From NCBI GenBank assembly GCA_035048495.1, contig CM068553.1:18043190-18107189 (forward strand): 64,000 nt of DNA, written 5' to 3'. Below the pieces are notes generated by a model. It had not been told where the DNA came from, made no database searches, and was given only the letters and a program-made list of their open reading frames with translations. The first letter of the stretch is position 1; the number at the start of each line of letters is the position of its first letter. Position numbers and translations under genes: made by a program. This stretch comes from Euptelea pleiosperma. Lineage: Eukaryota; Streptophyta; Magnoliopsida; Ranunculales; Eupteleaceae. Positions 57,344-64,000 of the stretch are shown here, piece after piece.

Positions 57344-57471
57344 GTTGTAATGTCCAACACGACAAAAACCCAAAAAGTGTTGTGTCCTTGTTATGTAGGT
57401 TTTTGCCTTTGAGCACTTTGTAAGGATCTTCCTAACTAGTTCCTTTCTTTCCTTTTTTATATACTTGGGTT

Positions 57472-57658
57472 TGTTATCAGATACGTATTTATACGTATTA
57501 GGGGTAGTATTGTAAATACCTCCCTTTGAAGGGCATTTTTGGCATTTTTAATGTTCTCCATATAAATAAGATATGTGGAGTCGTGTGAGAAATTACATGA
57601 CATCCTTCTCTTCTCTCTTCTTCCTAAACCTAACCCTAACCCTAAAATCTCATATTCA
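57472..57658 (+). repeat. 5' LTR of copia family F (187 bp)
   Basis: Starts TGTTATCAGATACGTATTTA and ends CTCATATTCA. The primer site TGGTATTAGAGC follows at 57662-57673. A TATA-like CATATAAATAAG lies near 57559. Near its 3' end it contains a short telomere-like stretch, CCTAAACCTAACCCTAACCC (57623-57642). The 3' LTR lies beyond the window. Confidence 0.75.
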
Positions 57659-58322
57659 ACTTGGTATTAGAGCTATCTCAGGGATTTCTGGAGGAGATTC
57701 TACCTGAGATCAACCAGATGGCAGATGGCGTCATCTAGGCCGTACAGCTGACGTCAGCAGCCGTACGAACAGGGTACCCCTTTTAGCCTCAAACTCTAGG
57801 GTTCAATAGATCTTGATTTTTAGAGTTTTTTAGAAAATTTTTGAGGTCATTTGGTTATTTTTTTATTTAATCTTCTTGAATATTGCAAAAAATTGGTTAT
57901 CGAACCAACTCAATTTTGGGGTTCTTCTTAGACTTTTTCCTGAGGTTTGTCCCTTCGTTTTGATCCATCTCAAACTTACCTGCATGGAAATACTTGATTT
58001 GAAACAAACCATCAAAGATTGAAGCTTGTGGGAGATAAAATACCCTCATTAGTTACCACCGACAACTTTTTCTAGCCCCATAGGACTGTCGGTTGGGCTA
58101 TATTCTCCCCAACTCGATCCTATAAACCCTAAAAAACAAATTATGGTACTAGGATGCCTTTCCCCATCCCTATGTTGTTGCTTCCTATCATTGGGCTATT
58201 TCTAATGCCTCTTGGAGGTTCCTATGGGTCAGCCATCATTGAAGGTTGTATTTGCTCGAGTACCTTCTTCTTCGTGGGTACCATAGCCTTTGTTTCTTAT
58301 TATCTCTCGTTGTTGATTCATT

Positions 58323-59530
58323 ATGGAGACTCCGCCTATCCTGGGTAATCCCTCAGGATCCGATGTTAGCACAGATTCTACCTCCATAGGAGCTGGAGAG
58401 CCTATGATGCAACGAGTGATTTATGAGAACCCCGAGTTGCAGATTACATCTGTCAAACTCAATGGGACTAACTATTTGGAGTGGGCTCGAGCCGCACAAT
58501 TGTTCATTGGAGGCCGTGGGAAGATGGAGCATTGCACGAGGCAAACTAAAGAGCCATCTGAAGATGATCCCATGTTTGAGAAATGGGAAACTGAGAACCT
58601 CGCGGTCCAGTCTTGGCTTGTCAACTCCATGGAGCCTCACATTAGTCGGCGTTTTCTCTTCATGCACACAACCCAAGATATTTGGAAAACTGCCAAGAAG
58701 GCCCACTCTCAGCAGCAGAATACTGGTAGAGCTTACCAGTTGAAGCAAGCATCTCCTGCCTTCGTCAAGGAGACAAGTCCCTATCCGACTATTTTGCGAC
58801 ACTTCAGAATCTGTGGGAGGAGTTAGATTACTATTATTCCTACCATCCTCCTACCCCAGATGAAGTAGTCATGTACCAGAAGCAGGTTGAGGAAGGTAGG
58901 ATATTTGAGTTCCTTTCTGGACTCAATCCTTCATATGAGTTGACCAGGATTCAAATCCTTAGAAGCCGGACGCCTCTGCCTACTCTCAGTGAGGTCTACT
59001 CATATGTACAGAGTGAGGAGAGCCGCAGACTATCTCTTCAGATGAGTCTCCTGTTCACGAGCGATCATCGCTTGTCACCTCCTCACCCACTCCTGCCTTT
59101 GCATCTGCTTCTCAGCCTCAGCAGCTTCAGTAGAGTAGACCCCCACAGTTCTCTTCTCCTTCAGCTGGCCGACCTTCCTCTTCCAAGGAGAGGCCCAAGT
59201 GTGACTTCTGTTGTCGCCTTGGACATTTGAGGGAGACTTGCTAGAAGTTACATCGTAGACCTCAGTCTTCTGCTCCTCGTTCTAGCCAGTCAGGTTTTTC
59301 CGGTGCTCATTCGGCTAGCATTGATGCTTTTGTGCCCTTTCAGGGCCAGCCCTTTCAAAGTTCTTCTTTGATAACTTTTCCAAGTCCTTTGGCAGCTTCT
59401 GAGCTTGAAGGCATTCGGCGGTTACTCTCACAACTAGATGGTCCTTCTGCCATATCATCATTTGCTTAGTCAGGTATCATTAGAGATGCCCATCATGTGT
59501 CTACTCCTTCATCTGATATGATGCAGGACT
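58323..59530 (+). pseudogene. Family F copia gag
   Basis: Starts METPPILGNPSGSDV. Gag domain ELQITSVKLNGTNYLEWARA at 58435-58495, then WLVNSMEPHISRRFLFMHTT. A frameshift near 58765 moves the frame to LQNLWEELDYYYSYHPPTPD and then VVMYQKQVEEGRIFEFLSGL (58870-58920). Another frameshift near 59075 precedes the CCHC knuckle KCDFCCRLGHLRETC at about 59190. After it come LEGIRRLLSQLDG near 59407 and SSDMMQDS, where the frame is cut at 59532 by a 1.5-kb insertion. The leader from 57660 to 58322 has no gene. Confidence 0.87.
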
Positions 59531-59532
59531 CT

Positions 59533-61064
59533 TGAATGCGGAATGGCATGTAATATCTGAGATATCAATTTAATTACCAAGTGCAATAAAATATATTAGA
59601 CAACTATCAATCACTTGTCGTTAAGGAAGATCACGTGAACAATTATGTAAGGGTCGGGTCGATTCACGATCCCATAGACGTACCCTTGCGTAATTATCCG
59701 CGAAGGCCTAATGGCAGCCTTAGGCCGACCTACGTAGAATCAATCAATACAATCAACGTGGGGTTCTCTCAGGCCTATTTCAAGGCTGAGGTGAAAATCC
59801 AAGGTTCAATTATTTATGTACAAAGCATGAAATGGCAGGCATGGATCAAAGGGATATTTCCAACACACATAGGATCACAAATAAGCTTTAAACAAGTCCC
59901 AAAAAACAGAAAAAGACAGTGAAGTCCAGCAACCCCTTTAATCTCTTAGCCCAAAATATAAAAGGGAATTGATTAGGTCAGCCAAGGAGTGGTTTGGTTG
60001 GGTGGTAGGAACTAGGGTTGGAAGTTTTAGTGCTAGAGGTGGGGGTATTTGGGACTAAAGGTGAGTTCGGCCAGCAAGTATGAGTAAGGTGGAGGCTGTA
60101 GCAGCAGTACTAGTGGGTGTAGGGACTGATGGTGGTAAGTTCTGGATCCTAATAGGGGGCAGCAACGATGTTTTGGACTGTTGGGAGAAGGCGGCAATAG
60201 TTCCTGACTTAAGGGTTCACAAAGGAGCATTCCACAGTGAAGCGGTACTCGACGGAAGTATTTAATGGTGGTGGCAGGAGCTTAGGAGCTGTCGGCTTCA
60301 AGGAGAACCACCATGAGTGGTTCGTCCAAGCATATAGCAGGGTATGGGATCCCCTTTTCCAGGTAATGGCTATACTTTTCCAGCCACCAAGTTAACGTGG
60401 CAGCAAGTCTGAGGTTGTAAGAGGAGATGGCTAGGGGTTTGATAGAGAATTAGGGAGAGATGGAATTATCAAAGATCAAGAAAAGATCAAGGAGAATAAC
60501 TGGAACGTGTGATGCATCAAGTCATTGACCTCACACCAAACCCATTCAGGGAAGAAGATTCAAAGAAAACAGTATCTCAGCCTTTTTCTTCTCTTTATTC
60601 ATTCATAATAATCCAGTAGTTCCCAAAAGTACAGCAATAAGAGTTCTTTTACCTTAAGCTATAAAACCCTAAATCTAATCTAGACCCTTAAAGCCACTTA
60701 AACATCCAATGGTTGTAATAAAATACAACCCACAAGATAGTAACCAAAATACCAAAGCCTAACTAAACAAATTACAATCATGCCATTATTCATTAATAAA
60801 ACACCCTAATGGTGACAACTCCCCTAACGAATGGGCCTGGGCCCAAGTAAACGGACCCAATTCCACGATGCTTCCACGTATGCTCCATGTAACTCCTCCA
60901 ACTCCTCTATGTGCACATCCCCCCAGTGTGGAGTCTTCAATGATGTACCACATATACACATAGGCCTTCAAAAGTGCCCGTGACCAACCCACAATACAAC
61001 ATGGGTCTTGTCCTTCCTCTCACGCCTGTAGTATACCCTATAGGGTGGTATGATGTCCGCATCA
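59533..61064 (-). mobile_element. 1.5-kb insertion in family F, possible minus-strand solo LTR
   Basis: It separates QDS (ending 59532) from WIIDSGG (61075) of one protease sequence. On the minus strand it begins TGATGCGGACATCATACCAC and ends CCATTCCGCATTCA, so it has TG...CA ends; the termini TGATGCGGA and TGAATGCGGA are also similar as inverted repeats. About 10 extra bases (61065-61074) remain on the right, and I found no clean target duplication. No coding capacity that I can support. Confidence 0.5.
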
Positions 61065-61074
61065 TAGTCCCACC

Positions 61075-62210
61075 TGGATCATTGATTCAGGGGGGGCTTT
61101 GGAGCATATGACGGTTATGTTCTCTTTATTTTCCACATATTCTATTTGTTCTGGTCGTGATAAGGTGAAAACTGCAAATGGCACCTTATCATCTATATCT
61201 AGGAAAGGGAATATCCTCCCTTCTCCTACTCTTCCACTTTCATCTGTCTTGCATGTACCCAAATTTACCTCTAATCTTTTATCTGTTGGTGCTTTAACTA
61301 AAAGATTGAACTACATTGTCACCTTCTTTCTTTCTACTTATGTCTTTCAGGACCTAGAGACGAAGAAGACGATTGGAACTGGACATGAGGCTAATGGCCT
61401 TTACCTTCTGGATGGATGCCTTCCTGAGCCCACAACATTGAAGTCATCTTCTAGTAGTAGTCGTAGGATAGATTCAGTTTTATGTTGGCATGCCCGTCAG
61501 GAGCATGTCTCCTTTCAGTACATGAAACACTTATTTCCAGCTTTATTTGTTTTTGTTTTATTATCTGACTTGCACTGTGAGACTTGTGAGCTCTCTAAAC
61601 ATTGTCGTTCTTCTTATCCTTCCAGAGGTAATCAAAGTTCTATTTCTTTTGATATTGTGCATTCTAATTTTTGAAGTCCTTCCCCTGTTACTTAACTTAC
61701 TTCTATATTTGGCTTCCGCTATTTTGTTACTTTTGTAGATGACTATACTAAGTGTACATAGGTTTATCTCATGAAAACTAAAGATGAGGTTCATTCCATC
61801 TTTAAAGATTTTTATAAGATGATCCAAACTCAGTATAGTACCTCCATCAAGGTCCTTCGTTCTGACCAAGGTGGTGAATACATGTATGGGGGTCTTCAAT
61901 AGTATTTATTAGACCATAGGATTTGTCACCAGAATTCCTGTAGCTACACCCCTCAACAAAATGGTGTAGCTGAAAGGAAAATGCGTCATTTGACTAAGGT
62001 AGCTCGATCTCTTTTGATCGGCTCCAATATCCCCAAATCTTATTGGTCTGATGCTATGTTGACTGTTGACTGTTGACTGCTGCCTATCTCACTAACAGAA
62101 TGCCATCTCGTGCGCTTAAATTCAAGTCTCCTCTTCAAGTCCTTTCTCCTAGCTCTCCCTTATTTGCAGTCCCTTCTCGCATCTTTGAAAGTGTATGTTA
62201 TATATAAATA

Positions 62211-62263
<53 letters not shown>

Positions 62264-64000
62264 TGGGTCCCCATCGTACCAAACTTGATCCCAAAGCGCT
62301 GAAGTGTGTCTTCTTTTGCTACTCCTCTATCCATAAAGGGTACAAGTGTTACCATCCATCCTCAGGGAAGAAGTTTGTGTCTATGGATGTCGTCTTTCGC
62401 AAGGAACTACCTTTTTTCTCCTCCGCTTCTCTTCAGGGGGAGAGTAGTAGTGAAGAGAGGTAGAATGTTCCACTTCCGACCATATCCCTATCTCCTCCCC
62501 TAGCTCAAAGTCTATAGCAAAAGGGAGAAAGCTACAGCTGATCCAGTACCAGCGGTACCATCCTTGGATCTAGGTAATCCTTCCTCCCTCTATACCTGTC
62601 ATTTCCCATTCTACTGATGATTTTGATTTTCACATTGCTTTGAGAAAAGGCACCAAGAGTTGTACTCAGCATCCATTGAGCAACTTTATTTCATACGATG
62701 CCATGTCCCCCTCGTACAGAGCCTTTGTCACATCCATTTCTACTATTCCTATTCCTTCTGTGGCAGAAGGGTTGCAACACCCTTGATGGAAAGCCGCTAC
62801 GGTAGAACAAATGAAGGCCTTGGACAAGAATAAAACATGGGAACTCGTCAACTTGCCGAGAGGCAAGAAGCCTGTTGGATGCAAATGGGTGTTCACAGTG
62901 AAGTACAAGGTTGATGGTTCAGTGGAGAAGTACAATGCGAGACTGGTAGCCAAGAGATATACTCAGACCTACGGGATTGACTATGTGGAGACCTTTGCAC
63001 CTATGGCAAAGATGAACTCCATCAGGGTGTTGTTGTCCCTAACAGCAAATCAGGCATGATCTTTGTATCAGTTGAATGTGAATAATGCATTTCTTTATGG
63101 TGACCTGCATGAGGAAGTATACATGGTACCTCCTCCTAGATTCACTCCACCAGGTGACAGCAGTAAGGTGTGTCGATTGATGAAAGCCTTCTATGGACTT
63201 AAGCAATCTCCAAGAACATGGTTCGAGAGGTTCACCCTAGCAGTGAAGAAGCTGGGTTACACTCAAAGTCAAGCTGATCACACCCTATTTGTGAAGCATC
63301 TAGGGAAGAGTACCACTGTCCTCATCGTCTATGTTGACGATATCATTCTTACAAGGAATGATGCAGAAGAGGTGGCTAAGCTGAAGAGCCATCTAGCAGA
63401 GGAGTTTGAAACTAAGGATCTAAGACTTCTCAAGTACTTCTTGGGGTATAGAAGTTGCAAAGTCCAATCAAGGGATCTTCATCTCTTAAAGGAAGAATGT
63501 CTTAGACCTGCTGAGAGATTAGGGCAAGTTGGGAGCCAAGCCAGTGGAGACACCTATAGGAGAGAATCACAAGTTAGCAGATGAAAGTGGTGAGCCACTA
63601 CAGGATGTAGGAACCTTCCAGAGACTAGTTGGGAGATTGATCTATCTCCCCATAACTAGACCAGATATCGCCTATGCAGTGAGTCTCATCAACCACTACA
63701 TGCACTCACCGAGAAACATTCATTTGGAGGCACACAGGACCCTGAGGTATCTCAAGTTGGCCCCTAGCCGAGGTCTTCTATTCAAGAAGAATGGCCACAT
63801 GCAAGTAGAGGCGTACATTGATGCAGATTGGGCAGTTACCAAAGATGATAGGAGATCTACTTCAGGGTATTGCACTATTGTTGGGGGCAACCTAGTCACT
63901 TGGCGCAGTAAGAAGCAACCTGTAGTTGCTAGATCCAGTGCAAAAGCAAAGTTTAGGGTAATGGCCCATGTGAGATACTCTGGTTGAAGATGTTAGTTGT
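61075..64000 (+). pseudogene. Family F copia pol, runs off the window
   Basis: Protease WIIDSGG and HMT, then SVLHVPKFTSNLLSVGALT near 61235. Pre-integrase LCWHARQEHVSFQYMKHL near 61480 and CETCELSKHCRSSYPS (zinc ligands). Integrase: the first acidic residue appears changed (DIVHSNF where VHSDVWGP is usual); FVTFVDDYTKCT, VLRSDQGGEYM and PQQNGVAERKMRHLTKVARS follow near 61850-62000. A TA microsatellite sits at 62199-62262. RT: GCKWVFTVKYKVDGSVEKYN near 62880, LMKAFYGLKQSPRTWFERF near 63175 and catalytic YVDDIILT near 63330. A frameshift near 63445 is followed by RNase H: ITRPDIAYAVSLINHYMHSP near 63650 and IDADWAVTKDDRRSTSGYC near 63817; SSAKAKF stands where SSAEAEF is usual. Stops at about 61672, 61760 and 63060. 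Confidence 0.92.
62199..62262. repeat. TA dinucleotide microsatellite
   Basis: A nearly pure TA run of about 60 bp with a few interruptions (TATAAATATATATGTATA), placed in the pol frame between integrase and RT, where it codes alternating Tyr-Ile. Confidence 0.9.

Larger units (their letters stand above)
55206..57470 (+). pseudogene. L1-type LINE, 5' truncated and interrupted by an RTE
   Basis: Begins LKVWNKEKF, the region before the L1 RT domain. The next part is readable in pieces: RLEEISWQRKLKFR near 55375, then LKEGD and FFHHANAMR near 55420, and GGKVTLIKITLKPHLLLFP near 55590. After the RTE insertion it resumes with the C-terminal part: VWGSPTPSKVAFVV near 56570, VHNKIFTKNHL near 56615, and FAGPFGRKG near 56895. 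The 3' untranslated end includes TTTGAGCACTTTGTAAGGATC near 57411. Large internal deletion and many stops. It lies within the family G gag and ends where family F begins. Confidence 0.75.

Noticed and set aside
1..64000. tRNA, rRNA, CRISPR, bacterial operon or viral genome segments
   Set aside because: I saw no tRNA-like fold with A/B boxes, no rRNA stretch, and no regular spacer array of CRISPR type. The 130-bp hairpin array has related spacers and lies in a retrotransposon.

Overview
This is nuclear DNA from a flowering plant, and almost all of it is transposable elements. Three things show this. The element families are plant ones: Ty1/copia retrotransposons primed from initiator-Met tRNA, L1 and RTE LINEs, Helitron Rep/Pif1, MULE- and hAT-type miniature elements, a plant mobile domain (PMD) gene and a FAR1-type gene. 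Introns follow GT-AG. Elements are nested in one another. I cannot name the species. Every element gene I can read carries stops or frameshifts. The best candidate for a functional host gene is a short FAR1-like gene on the minus strand at 48802-49557.

Left part (1-11092): a minus-strand PMD pseudogene; a 351-bp MULE-type miniature element with a perfect 9-bp target duplication; AT-rich and duplicated leader-like DNA; a decayed Helitron (Rep plus Pif1 helicase, 4800-7915); a cluster of Helitron 3' end hairpins (9011-9226); and a duplicated block (9783-11092) that contains a hAT-like miniature element.

Centre (11093-39497): one 28.4-kb composite insertion. Its outer parts belong to copia family A, which looks like the Sirevirus lineage (coiled-coil gag with CCHC knuckles, an open frame after pol, several polypurine tracts). 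It is flanked by CCATT/CCCTT. A paralogous empty site lies at about 41641. Inside are two more family A LTRs. One of them is interrupted by a 15.9-kb family B copia element (20151-36090), which itself carries two solo-LTR-like insertions of family C, each with an exact 5-bp duplication. The most unusual structure is in family A: six hairpins spaced almost exactly 130 bp apart (16701-17392), followed by a TATA box and the ruins of a post-pol reading frame. Family B has a comparable layout: GGTCGACC-type motifs plus a TATA box directly upstream of its third open frame (30039-31172). I infer that both elements may carry a second, internal, U3-like promoter for the third gene.

Right part (39498-64000): an L1 fragment, a truncated family C copy, the second copy of the duplicated block, an L1 3' half, an RTE LINE with an inverted 5' part (consistent with twin priming), possible last exons of a host gene, the FAR1-like gene, a diverged tandem array, and two short-LTR copia elements. 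The first of these two (gag 54875-55205) was cut by an L1 that itself holds an RTE. The second (57472 to the window edge) is split in its protease by a 1.5-kb insertion and runs off the window in RNase H.

The genes do not form a pathway. What links them is serial insertion, recombination between LTRs, and segmental duplication.
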